A stretch of DNA of 8,261 nucleotides from Lachnospiraceae bacterium (GCA_021202575.1 JAJQCU010000375.1:295-8555); one strand, 5' to 3'; counted from the stretch's first letter, positions 1 to 6,137 are shown. A program made the numbers and translations. The notes: generated from the letters alone by a model not told the origin.

Positions 1-349
1 CCCCTATACGGTGGAGCAGCTGCAAAATCTGAACGCCATTCTGCTGGAGGCCAACCATGATGTGCGGATGCTTCAGACCGGCCCCTACCATTATCTGCTC
101 AAGCAGCGGATTCTCAGCGACCAGGGGCATCTTTCCAATGAAAACAGCGGCAGACTGCTGAGCCGGCTTCTGAGCTCCGGAATGGAGTACATATTTCTGG
201 GACATCTGAGTAAAGAAAATAATCTGCCGGAGCTTGCCTACGCGTCGGTCCGCCTGGAGATTGATATGTCCGATACCCCCTATCGGGCGGCGGATTTCGA
301 TATCCGGGTGGCGGCCCGGGATACTTACAGCGAGGTGCTGACGGTATAA
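1..349 (+). CDS. MBL-fold metallo-hydrolase, YycJ/WalJ type (3' end, 5' truncated by window)
   Basis: The frame is open from the window edge (codons from base 2) to a TAA at 347-349, so this is the C-terminal ~115 residues of a longer protein. The GTG at 11 is internal, not a start. Visible conserved blocks are L-E-A-N-H-D, then K-Q-R-I-L-S-D-x-G-H-L-S-N-E, then L-G-H-L-S-K-E-N-N-x-P-E-L-A. Together these are characteristic of the C-terminal half of YycJ/WalJ-like metallo-beta-lactamase-fold hydrolases, cytoplasmic enzymes associated in Bacilli with the WalRK locus and proposed to act as DNA exonucleases. The N-terminal HxHxDH metal-binding motif lies outside the window, so catalytic competence cannot be judged. 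A 154-bp gap separates it from the next gene, so co-transcription is uncertain. The family call is from recognised motifs; the exact substrate is not known from the sequence. Confidence 0.85.
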   Translation, partial: PYTVEQLQNLNAILLEANHDVRMLQTGPYHYLLKQRILSDQGHLSNENSGRLLSRLLSSGMEYIFLGHLSKENNLPELAYASVRLEIDMSDTPYRAADFDIRVAARDTYSEVLTV

Positions 350-352
350 CTT

Positions 353-381
353 ATAGTGAACGACATAAAGTCGTTTACTAT
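353..381 (+). repeat. Inverted repeat / hairpin after the MBL gene
   Basis: A 12-bp stem (353-364 with 370-381, one G:T pair) encloses the five-base loop ATAAA, four bases after the upstream stop codon. It could end transcription of the hydrolase gene, but no T-run follows, so it is not a standard intrinsic terminator. The rest of the 350-503 gap holds a possible longer-range pairing of a CTCCTTCC-type stretch (about 398-410) with GGAAGGA and GGAGCC (about 469-484). I see no convincing promoter there. Confidence 0.4.
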
Positions 382-503
382 GTTACAGAGCTTATGAGGC
401 TGCTCCTTCCATGCAGCTTCTGCTCAGTATACACTGCTTCTGAAGAAGTGAATAAGAGGGCTGTCCCGGAAGGAAGAGGAGCCCAAAAAGAAGGAGAATT
501 ATT

Positions 504-776
504 ATGAAGAAAGCCATTATCACCGTCGTCGGCAAGGACACCGTCGGCATCATCGCGAAGGTCTACACTTACCTTGCGGAGCATCAGATCAACATTCTGG
601 ACATTTCCCAGACCATTGTGCAGGATTATTTTAATATGATGATGATCGTGGATATCGGAGCCACCTCCCAGGGATTCGGCACGATCTGCGCGGATCTTGA
701 GAAAGTGGGCGAGGGCATCGGCGTTGTGATCAGGTGCCAGAAGGAAGAAATTTTTGATTCCATGCACAGGATTTGA
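504..776 (+). CDS. ACT domain-containing protein (UPF0237 family)
   Basis: This 90-aa protein is essentially a single ACT domain of the ACT_6/GcvR-like type. The N-terminal strand [17 protein letters not shown] is followed by a helix (about 17-28), the N-I-L-D-I-S-Q-T strand, and the M-M-M-I-V-D strand near 46-51. ACT domains usually bind small molecules such as amino acids and regulate partner proteins; the ligand here is unknown. The ATG at 504 is preceded by an AAGGAG ribosome binding site at about 490-495. The length matches free-standing UPF0237 proteins. The gene sits 17 bp upstream of a PFL-family (UPF0210) gene, the pairing commonly seen in Firmicutes, which suggests it regulates or partners that protein. 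Function beyond this is inference. Confidence 0.92.
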   Translation: MKKAIITVVGKDTVGIIAKVYTYLAEHQINILDISQTIVQDYFNMMMIVDIGATSQGFGTICADLEKVGEGIGVVIRCQKEEIFDSMHRI

Positions 777-793
777 TAAAGAGGAAAATAATC

Positions 794-2054
794 ATGATCA
801 ACAGAATGGAAGTCATTGAGACGAATCATATGATCGAAAAGGAAAATCTGGATGTGCGCACCATCACCATGGGAATCAGCCTTCTGGACTGCATCAGCGA
901 TGATATGAACCGTCTGCGCGACAATATTTACAATAAAATCTATCGCTCCGCCAAAGACCTGGTCTCCACCGGGGAGGCTATCTCCAGGGAATACGGGATT
1001 CCCATCGTCAATAAGAGAATCAGCGTGACGCCCATCGCCTTAATCGGCGGCGCGGCCTGCAGGAGAGAAGAGGATTTCGTCAAAATCGCCATCACCCTGG
1101 ACGCGGTGGCGAAGGAAGTGGGCGTGAATTTCATCGGTGGGTATTCGGCTCTGGTTAATAAAGGCATGACGCCGGCGGACGAGCTTCTGATCCGCTCCAT
1201 CCCCCAGGCGCTGGCTGTGACTGAGCGCGTCTGCAGCTCCGTCAATCTGGGCTCCACAAAGACTGGCATCAACATGGACGCGGTCCGCCTGATGGGAGAG
1301 ATCATTAAAGAGACCGCAGAGCGCACGAAGGAGCAGGATTCCCTGGGCTGCGCCAAGCTGGTGGTCTTCTGCAACGCGCCGGACGACAATCCGTTTATGG
1401 CCGGGGCTTTTCACGGCGTCACGGAGGCGGACAGGATTATCAACGTGGGCGTTTCCGGCCCGGGCGTGGTGAAAAACGCGTTGGAGCAGGTGCGGGGCGA
1501 AAGCTGTGAGGTACTCTGTGAGACCATCAAAAAGACCGCCTTTAAGGTAACCCGGGTGGGTCAGCTGGTGGCGAAGGAGGCCAGCCGGATGCTGGACGTG
1601 CCCTTTGGAATTGTGGACTTGTCGCTGGCGCCAACACCGGCTATCGGCGATTCTGTTGCGGATATCCTGTGCGAGATCGGATTAGAGAAGGCGGGCGCAC
1701 CGGGAACCACGGCGGCGCTGGCGCTTTTGAATGATCAGGTGAAAAAAGGCGGCGTCATGGCCTCCTCCTACGTGGGAGGCTTAAGCGGCGCGTTCATTCC
1801 GGTCAGCGAGGACCAGGGCATGATCAACGCTGTGAAAGCTGGAGCGCTGACCCTGGAGAAGCTCGAAGCCATGACCTGTGTGTGCAGCGTGGGCCTTGAC
1901 ATGATCGCCATCCGGCAAGGATGTGGGCGATACCGTGGAATTCGGCGGCCTTCTGGGCTACGCGCCCATCATGCCGGTCAACTCCTTCTCCTGCGACGCC
2001 TTTGTAAACCGGGGCGGCAGGATACCCGCACCGATTCACAGCTTTAAGAACTGA
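794..2054 (+). pseudogene. PFL family protein (UPF0210), frameshifted by an internal deletion
   Basis: From ATG 794 (preceded by AAAGAGG, 17 bp after the ACT gene) the first 373 codons match the PFL/UPF0210 family closely: the N-terminal [10 protein letters not shown] block, [31 protein letters not shown], and [19 protein letters not shown]. At 1913 the frame slips: the original frame ends at 2047 in a basic, unrelated tail. Starting at 1914 in the next frame, 46 codons give the family's usual C-terminus ([10 protein letters not shown] to [13 protein letters not shown] 2052-2054). The family region normally between them (P-G-D-T-S-A-S-T-I-S onward, about 35 residues from memory) is missing. 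Restoring it gives about 454 aa, the family's usual length. A 104-bp deletion explains both the loss and the shift. The fold resembles pyruvate formate-lyase, but the activity is unproven. The gene is probably inactive, unless this is an assembly error. Confidence 0.88.
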
Positions 2055-2071
2055 TGTATAAAACAGGTTAA

Positions 2072-2095
2072 GATATTATAATTGCGGATATTATA
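2072..2095 (+). repeat. Short direct repeat GATATTATA x2
   Basis: The nonamer GATATTATA occurs at 2072-2080 and again at 2087-2095, 15 bp apart. It lies in the AT-rich spacer between the broken PFL gene and the promoter of the GNAT module. It could be a regulator site or chance in AT-rich DNA. The T-run after it (2101-2106) with a weak TATAAT/ATTATA stem might act as a poor terminator for the PFL gene. Confidence 0.3.
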
Positions 2096-2121
2096 GTTAT
2101 ATTTTTAACAAGAATTTCCTG

Positions 2122-2150
2122 TTGACAGATAAAAAATAGTTGAGTATAAT
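2122..2150 (+). promoter_or_regulatory. Consensus sigma-A promoter of the antitoxin/GNAT module
   Basis: TTGACA at 2122-2127 and TATAAT at 2145-2150 are separated by exactly 17 bp, a perfect match to the consensus housekeeping promoter. Transcription should start near 2157, giving a leader of about 160 nt before the 63-aa gene at 2318. Such a strong promoter in front of a long structured leader implies control after initiation (attenuation) or by a repressor. No clear operator palindrome overlaps it. Confidence 0.85.
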
Positions 2151-2173
2151 GTGAATGAGCAGGGAAGCTCTAT

Positions 2174-2197
2174 ATGAAAAGCGCTCTGCCGCTTTAA
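2174..2197 (+). CDS. Possible leader peptide 1 (7 aa, MKSALPL)
   Basis: ATG at 2174 follows AGGGAAG (2161-2167) at a suitable distance and reads seven codons to TAA (2195-2197). Its 3' part overlaps the left arm of the first leader hairpin, so a ribosome stalled here would stop that hairpin forming. It is far too short to judge by composition. It is included because of its ribosome binding site and its place in an attenuator-like leader. Confidence 0.3.
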   Translation: MKSALPL

Positions 2198-2210
2198 GGG
2201 CAGATCATCT

Positions 2211-2234
2211 ATGAAAGGTACGCTACGGCCTTGA
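2211..2234 (+). CDS. Possible leader peptide 2 (7 aa, MKGTLRP)
   Basis: ATG at 2211 reads seven codons to TGA (2232-2234), overlapping the left arm of the second leader hairpin. The upstream AGGG (2197-2200) is a weak, rather distant ribosome binding site. It could be a second regulatory mini-ORF or chance. Confidence 0.2.
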   Translation: MKGTLRP

Positions 2235-2252
2235 CAGTAGCTATACGGAAGA

Positions 2253-2280
2253 AAAAGGGATGACTTTTGTTGTCCCTTTT
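2253..2280 (+). terminator. Terminator-like hairpin in the GNAT-module leader
   Basis: A 12-bp stem (2253-2264 with 2269-2280, including two G:T pairs) closes a TTTT loop. The arms begin with AAAA and end with TTTT, as in many intrinsic terminators whose U-tract pairs with an upstream A-tract. It lies 37 bp upstream of the 63-aa gene, so it would stop transcription before the coding region unless bypassed. Confidence 0.55.
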
Positions 2281-2317
2281 CTATATAATGAGCCATACTA
2301 ACAGAGGAGGTGTTTAT

Positions 2318-2509
2318 ATGGCAACTTCAAGTATCACGAAGAACTTTGTTATATCGGGAAAGCGACAGGTGGAGATGTTTGCCGATGCGATTGAAGCGTC
2401 TGCCAATGACCGTCCGATTCGTGTCCCTGTGGCTGCAAGGGAACTAAAAGGGGAAGAAGATTTGTTGTGGCTTAATAAGATAAGGGAGAAAACGAATGAC
2501 AGCAAATGA
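2318..2509 (+). CDS. Small antitoxin-like protein partnered with GNAT acetyltransferase
   Basis: This is a 63-aa protein. ATG 2318 is chosen over the upstream in-frame start at 2267 because AGAGGAGG (2303-2310) lies just before it; the upstream start falls inside the terminator hairpin. The N-terminus S-S-I-T-K-N-F-V-I-S-G (4-14) predicts a beta strand. It is followed by an amphipathic helix (K-R-Q-V-E-M-F-A-D-A-I-E-A-S, 15-28) and a charged C-terminus (42-63). This layout resembles small ribbon-helix-helix-like antitoxins, though I cannot confirm the fold. Its last 14 bases overlap the start of the downstream GNAT gene, so the two are probably translationally coupled. Small proteins of this type next to GNAT enzymes are, as I recall, widespread in Clostridia. 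By analogy with TacAT systems it would bind the acetyltransferase and repress its own promoter; that is inference. Confidence 0.75.
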   Translation: MATSSITKNFVISGKRQVEMFADAIEASANDRPIRVPVAARELKGEEDLLWLNKIREKTNDSK

Positions 2510-3110
2510 TAAATTTATGTTTGTCAATATTCGTGAGTATCTGGCACAGGGAAATCTTGAAAAGGTCGGGGAGCCGGAATTATTGAAAATAATCTCCGGC
2601 TTTTCCTGTCCCGCGAATCTGGATGTTGAGTATTTTTTAAAGAACAGTTCCATAGAGTTTACAAGGAAGAACCAGTCTGTTACATATTTAGTGCTGGATA
2701 TGGATAAAGGTGCTTTGGTGGGATATTTCACGATAGCATTAAAACCGCTGACAGTACGGGGTGAAGTGATAAGCAACACTGTGAAAAGAAAAATAAAAAG
2801 AGTCAGTGAATTTGATGAGCAGACTAATTCCTATATGATGTCGGCATATCTGATTGCGCAGCTTGGGAAAAATTATGCAGATGGCAGAAATAAGAAAATC
2901 ACAGGTGCAGAACTTCTCGAACTGGCATGGAGTGTGATTGAGGATATGCAGTACATGGGTGGTGGAATGGTGGTATTTCTTGAAGCAAACAATGAGGAAA
3001 GGCTGCTGTCATTCTATCAGGATAATAAATTTCGACTGTTTGACACCAGACAGACCATATCGGGCAAATCCAGGCCGCATGAGCTGGTACAGCTTTTAAG
3101 GCTGCTTTAA
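2496..3110 (+). CDS. GNAT family N-acetyltransferase, possible toxin (TacT-like)
   Basis: This is a 204-aa protein. ATG 2496 lies within the end of the 63-aa gene, with a GGGAGAAAAC ribosome binding stretch just upstream. GNAT features seen: F-L-K-N-S-S-I-E-F-T (47-56); the core strand Y-L-V-L-D-M-D followed by L-V-G-Y-F-T-I-A-L (64-82); a degenerate acetyl-CoA loop and helix (D-G-R-N-K-K-I-T-G-A-E-L-L, 129-141); M-G-G-G-M-V-V-F-L-E-A (154-164); and F-Y-Q-D-N-K-F (173-179), whose Tyr174 sits where GNAT enzymes place the general acid. The layout resembles TacT-type toxins, which acetylate aminoacyl-tRNA, but this protein is longer, with a charged insert at about 88-112. The coupled small upstream partner supports a toxin-antitoxin role. 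A metabolic or antibiotic-modifying acetyltransferase remains possible. The codons look more AT-rich than in the flanking genes, consistent with acquisition. Confidence 0.82.
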   Translation: MTANDKFMFVNIREYLAQGNLEKVGEPELLKIISGFSCPANLDVEYFLKNSSIEFTRKNQSVTYLVLDMDKGALVGYFTIALKPLTVRGEVISNTVKRKIKRVSEFDEQTNSYMMSAYLIAQLGKNYADGRNKKITGAELLELAWSVIEDMQYMGGGMVVFLEANNEERLLSFYQDNKFRLFDTRQTISGKSRPHELVQLLRLL

Positions 3111-3135
3111 TACAAAATTGAACAGTAACTGGAAG

Positions 3136-3180
3136 GTGCATGAAAATTATGAATTACGGACCATGCGCTTTCTTGTTTTT
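3136..3180 (+). terminator. Possible weak terminator after the GNAT gene
   Basis: A 7-bp stem (GTGCATG 3136-3142 with CATGCGC 3162-3168, one G:T pair) encloses a 19-base loop containing a small AATT/AATT pairing. It is followed by a T-rich run, TTTCTTGTTTTT (3169-3180). The large loop makes it a poor terminator, but its place 25 bp after the stop fits. Confidence 0.35.
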
Positions 3181-3206
3181 GGAGATACCGCATTGTTAAG
3201 ATTCAG

Positions 3207-3238
3207 GGTGTTTTGTCTGTGCTCAGACAAAAATCACC
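3207..3238. repeat. Long hairpin spanning the tmcAL stop codon (possible bidirectional terminator)
   Basis: TTTTGTCTG (3211-3219) and CAGACAAAA (3224-3232) form a perfect 9-bp stem around a 4-base loop. GGTG (3207-3210) pairs with CACC (3235-3238) after a 2-base bulge. The loop and right arm contain the TGA stop of the minus-strand tmcAL gene (3223-3225). It sits between convergent genes, where a shared terminator is expected. Neither strand has a T-run directly after the full stem, so termination would rely on the A/T-rich arms. Confidence 0.45.
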
Positions 3239-4410
3239 TGCTTCTGAAATTCCCCCGGCAGCCGCTCCCCGGACTTGTGGTACCGGACGCTGTCATAGAT
3301 CCGGCTGGCTCTGACCTCCAGATTCAAAAGCCCCAGGGCTTCTTCGGAAAGGAGGCCTTCGGCGTCCGCCAGTTTGGAGATCACCGGGATGGAAGATGTT
3401 TCCCGGATCCGGTGAAGAAGGGGAGCGGCGGATTTGCGGAAACCGAGAATCCGCGCGTAAGGCGTCGGGGCGTTCACGTCCCAGGCGTCTTTTTTGATGT
3501 CCAGCAAAAGACAGGCCAGCTGGCGGCAGATTCGGGAGTAGGTGGTATCCTTGGTCCAGAGCAGCATGGCAAACTGCTCGTAATCCTCAAATTCCGGCAG
3601 GGCGTTCAGAATTTTGTGGGCAAGAGAGGGCGTCATTTCCCGGTACCGCAATAAATCCTCATAGCCGCAGGAGAGGAGCTTATAGTGCAGCAGGGCGCTG
3701 AAATCCTCCGGGAAAAGCAGGGAGGAATCCGAAGGCTCTGTTTCTTGAAGCTGAGCACGCAGGGCGGTGGCGGAGGGATAGCCCTCCTGTAAGGCAGCGG
3801 CGCTTTCTGACAAATAGGGCAGCCCCCGCCTGGTGACGGCCACAGGCCTGATTGAACTCTTCAGCCGATGTAAGGCCTGCAGATATTCCAGCGCCAGAAT
3901 AGTGTTGGAATTCTGCTTTTGGGTCAGAAAGCGGGCGTCAATTTCAGGGAAAGCCACAGAGACTGCCTCCGAGACCGCCGCGGGATAGCTTTTGCCGCTT
4001 TTGAAAGCGCTTTGCAGCGTTTCGTTATAGACAGGCTTTTCAGACTGCAAATATAATATTTTTGCAAGCGCTTCCATGGCCTCCAGATTATTTTCATCCT
4101 CCAGCCCGAAGCTCAGGTAATCCACGCAGCCCAGTCCCTCAGCCAGAGACACGCCACCAAAGGCGAACCCCCGGGCGGAGGAGAGTGCGTAGGCTAAGGG
4201 CAGCTCCAGCACCAGGTCGCTGCCCGATTCCAGCGCTTTATGGGCGCGAAAATATTTCTCCTCCACGGCGGGCAGGCCGCGCTGCACGAAATCGCCGCTC
4301 AGAATGGTGACGATGTAATCAGCGCCCGTGATTTGCCGGGTTTGTCCGATATGATACGCGTGCCCTTCATGAAAAGGGTTGTATTCGGCGATGATGGCTG
4401 CGGTTTTCAT
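3223..4410 (-). CDS. tmcAL: tRNA(Met) cytidine acetate ligase TmcAL
   Basis: This is a 395-aa cytoplasmic enzyme (formerly YlbM, nucleotidyltransferase-like). TmcAL uses ATP and acetate to form acetyl-adenylate and acetylates C34, the wobble base of elongator tRNA(Met), giving ac4C and aiding accurate AUG reading. The N-terminal nucleotidyl-transfer motif E-Y-N-P-F-H-x-G-H is at 9-17. It is followed by S-G-D-F-V-Q-R-G-x-P-A (39-49), the E-L-P-x-x-Y-A-x-x-S-A block (69-79) and the S-F-G-L-E-D segment near 100. The S-A-T-A-L-R motif near 220 is the family's S-A-T-x-I-R element. The length matches the family (about 390-400 aa), so the gene appears intact. ATG 4408-4410 has a strong GGAGG (GGAAGGAGG) ribosome binding site just upstream on the minus strand. 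No clear promoter is seen in the ~110 bp between it and the terminator of the next minus-strand gene, so read-through may contribute. Confidence 0.95.
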   Translation of the reverse strand: MKTAAIIAEYNPFHEGHAYHIGQTRQITGADYIVTILSGDFVQRGLPAVEEKYFRAHKALESGSDLVLELPLAYALSSARGFAFGGVSLAEGLGCVDYLSFGLEDENNLEAMEALAKILYLQSEKPVYNETLQSAFKSGKSYPAAVSEAVSVAFPEIDARFLTQKQNSNTILALEYLQALHRLKSSIRPVAVTRRGLPYLSESAAALQEGYPSATALRAQLQETEPSDSSLLFPEDFSALLHYKLLSCGYEDLLRYREMTPSLAHKILNALPEFEDYEQFAMLLWTKDTTYSRICRQLACLLLDIKKDAWDVNAPTPYARILGFRKSAAPLLHRIRETSSIPVISKLADAEGLLSEEALGLLNLEVRASRIYDSVRYHKSGERLPGEFQKQVIFV

Positions 4411-4520
4411 GAAATACCTCCTTCCGGATTCTGAATGGCGTCATGATGATAATCCCCCGTTTTCGATACTTTGGAAAGTCAAAAGAGGGGAAATCCCATG
4501 AATATAATAGTGAGTTTAAA

Positions 4521-4552
4521 GCAAAAATGGATGGCAGGTTTCCTTGCCATCC
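4521..4552 (-). terminator. Intrinsic terminator of the minus-strand DUF4214 gene
   Basis: On the minus strand, an 8-bp stem (GGATGGCA/TGCCATCC, 4545-4552 with 4529-4536) is followed by ATTTTTGC (to 4521). It lies 20 bp after the stop codon of the gene ending at 4573 and upstream of tmcAL. Confidence 0.8.
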
Positions 4553-4572
4553 AATATAAAAAGCCTGCTCTA

Positions 4573-6000
4573 TTATTCTTGTATTAATCCACATTCTGCA
4601 CAGTAAGTCACCCCATCAACAGTCCACCAATCGTGATTGTTAGGATTGATATCAACAGTTTCGGTGTAAGAATAGCCACAAACGGAACATCTATACTCTG
4701 CAATCCCAGTGTGCATGCAAGAGCCATCAAATCCACCGGACCAAACAAAATCATGATCCCCTGTAGCATCCACAGGCTGGGCATCCTGCATTCCACAAAT
4801 AGTGCAATGGAAAACACCAGTTCCACCGCTGGAGCATGTAGGAGCCTCGTAATAATAATCAAAAACCCAGTTATGGTCGCAGGTATACTCCCAGGAAGCG
4901 ATAGGCCCATTTTCATCCACACTGAGAACAACTGCTTCATAACCTGTATAATGAGTAAAAATATCGCCTACAGAATATTCGTTTTCCTCGGCATCAATTG
5001 GGATAACCCCTTGATCCGGTGTAAATTTATAATTATCAAGGAATAAATTGCTCCCCGTATCTGTACTTTCCGTGGCATCATCAGTATTCTCTGATGTACT
5101 TGTCGCAACATCCCTCACAATGCCATACTTCTTGCAGAGATTATCGAACTCCGTGCTCCCCACAAAACCGTCGAACACATCCTCCCTGCTGTAGCCCATG
5201 CTCTCCATATGGTTCAGCCAGTCCGCCTTTCCCTCCTCATCCGGCTCCCGGTCAAAGAAGGCAAGGTACAGGTATTCCACATAGGTTTCATCATCCAGGT
5301 CTTTATTGATAAATTCCTCGGAGAAAATAAATCCGTAGGCCACGTCTCTCCCGCTTTTGGTGTACGCCCACAGCTGGCTGGTCCAGTCCTCCAGCCCCGC
5401 CTCATCCGGCTCCCGGTCCAGGCAGATGTTGTACAGGCGCGTCACAAAGGCGGTGACTCCATCCGTCTCCCCGCAGACAGAGCAGCTGCCATGGGGCACT
5501 GTCCCGTATTCCGGAACCGCAATCGGGTCACCCAGGGTGATGCCGTATGTACCGCACAAATTCCGGAATTCGTCACTCTGGGAAAAGCCGTTGAACACTT
5601 CCTCCCTGGTGGAGCCGCTCTCCAGGGCCGCCACCCAGCTGTTCAGTCCCTCTTCATCATACTCCCGGCCCATGAACGCCCGGTACAGCTGTTTCACATA
5701 ATCCGTGTTGCAATAATTGTAATTCTGGAACTCAGCGCTGAAGATAAATCCATAGGCTGCGGAAGAGCCCGTCTCCTCCCCGCTTTCCAGCCGGCTGACC
5801 CAGTCCGCCTTTCCCTCCTCATCCGGGTCCCGGTTCAGACAGACATTATACAGCCGGGTTACGAAATCGGAAACCGTTCCCTGCGCGGCTGCGTCTGAAT
5901 CCTCCGCTTTCACAGTGACTCCGGACAGTGTGGCGCTCCCCAGGGAAAGGAGCAGAACAAACACTGCGACAAGAATCCTCATTGGTTTTTGCAGTCTCAT
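4573..6000 (-). CDS. Secreted DUF4214 repeat protein with C-terminal Cys-pair repeats
   Basis: This is a 475-aa exported protein. ATG 5998-6000 follows GGGAGG on the minus strand; a second Met at residue 7 is possible. A signal peptide (hydrophobic core about 9-22) probably ends after V-K-A (30-32). Residues 43-297 hold four DUF4214-like units in two pairs, at about 43-96, 97-160, 181-237 and 238-297. Each shows L-Y-x-x-x-x-x-R-x-x-D-x-x-G-x-x-x-W and a later G-F-x-x-S-x-E-F. The linker between pairs has a C-S-V-C-G pair (Cys173/176). An acidic Ser/Thr linker (298-318) leads to a C-terminal region (about 372-475) with three H-x-[WF] ... C-x2-C-G units (399/402, 438/441, 467/470), like the zinc-ribbon-like repeats of clostridial surface proteins. 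No LPXTG motif or membrane anchor is seen. DUF4214 function is unknown, with a structural or adhesive role plausible. It is a divergent paralogue of the gene at 6308. Confidence 0.88.
   Translation of the reverse strand: MRLQKPMRILVAVFVLLLSLGSATLSGVTVKAEDSDAAAQGTVSDFVTRLYNVCLNRDPDEEGKADWVSRLESGEETGSSAAYGFIFSAEFQNYNYCNTDYVKQLYRAFMGREYDEEGLNSWVAALESGSTREEVFNGFSQSDEFRNLCGTYGITLGDPIAVPEYGTVPHGSCSVCGETDGVTAFVTRLYNICLDREPDEAGLEDWTSQLWAYTKSGRDVAYGFIFSEEFINKDLDDETYVEYLYLAFFDREPDEEGKADWLNHMESMGYSREDVFDGFVGSTEFDNLCKKYGIVRDVATSTSENTDDATESTDTGSNLFLDNYKFTPDQGVIPIDAEENEYSVGDIFTHYTGYEAVVLSVDENGPIASWEYTCDHNWVFDYYYEAPTCSSGGTGVFHCTICGMQDAQPVDATGDHDFVWSGGFDGSCMHTGIAEYRCSVCGYSYTETVDINPNNHDWWTVDGVTYCAECGLIQE
5113..5874 (-). 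repeat. DUF4214 array, copy 1 of a large inverted duplication
   Basis: This segment encodes the four DUF4214 units. It aligns without gaps to residues 306-560 encoded at 7223-7987 on the other strand, with a constant offset of 263 residues over about 253 residues; most positions are identical. At DNA level this is a large imperfect inverted repeat. Confidence 0.85.
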
Positions 6001-6084
6001 ACAATTCCTCCCTCATAAAATATTGACCTGCAATGATATTCAAACTCACCCGGGCGGATACCCGGATATCTTGTGTTAAAAAGG

Positions 6085-6113
6085 ATTTTATAACAGTTAC
6101 CGGAATATTTCAA
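6085..6113 (-). promoter_or_regulatory. Promoter of the minus-strand DUF4214 gene
   Basis: On the minus strand, TTGAAA (6113-6108) and TAAAAT (6090-6085) are 17 bp apart, a good sigma-A match. It predicts a 5' UTR of roughly 75-80 nt before ATG 6000. A short CCGGG/CCCGG hairpin lies in that UTR (about 6050-6066). Confidence 0.65.
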
Positions 6114-6137
6114 GAGAAAATCTGTTTTTCAGACCTG

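Larger units (their letters stand above)
2157..2289 (+). promoter_or_regulatory. Structured leader, attenuator-like, upstream of the GNAT module
   Basis: Three successive hairpins lie between the predicted transcription start and the antitoxin-like gene. The first is 2185-2190 with 2199-2204 (TCTGCC/GGCAGA). The second is 2222-2226 with 2237-2241 (GCTAC/GTAGC), extended outward by GTA/TAC. The third is a terminator-like stem at 2253-2280. Two very short ORFs coincide with the first two hairpins. The arrangement of promoter, mini-ORFs, hairpins and terminator resembles the ribosome-mediated attenuators of antibiotic-response genes. The arrangement is seen directly; the mechanism is inferred. 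A TATAAT at 2284-2289 lacks a good -35 partner. Confidence 0.5.

Noticed and set aside
378..767. 129-codon minus-strand frame opposite the ACT gene
   Set aside because: The plus-strand ACT domain is complete, with a good ribosome binding site; the antisense frame has no recognised features.
940..1414. Open frames of 124-149 codons on the minus strand inside the PFL gene
   Set aside because: They are antisense to a clearly recognised, highly conserved coding sequence and show no family motifs or ribosome binding site.
2072..2095. CRISPR-like repeat
   Set aside because: There are only two 9-bp copies in AT-rich DNA, with no further repeats or spacers.
2284..2289. Second promoter for the antitoxin gene at TATAAT 2284-2289
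   Set aside because: No acceptable -35 element lies 16-18 bp upstream (only an ATGACT-like match at 18 bp). The upstream promoter is perfect.
3118..3654. 178-codon plus-strand frame opposite the 3' part of tmcAL
   Set aside because: It is antisense to tmcAL, whose motifs are clear, and it lacks any recognisable domain. It is a GC-rich shadow frame.
5209..5898. 229-codon plus-strand frame opposite the DUF4214 gene
   Set aside because: It mirrors the repetitive DUF4214 coding sequence on the other strand. The minus-strand reading has a signal peptide, ribosome binding site and domain repeats.
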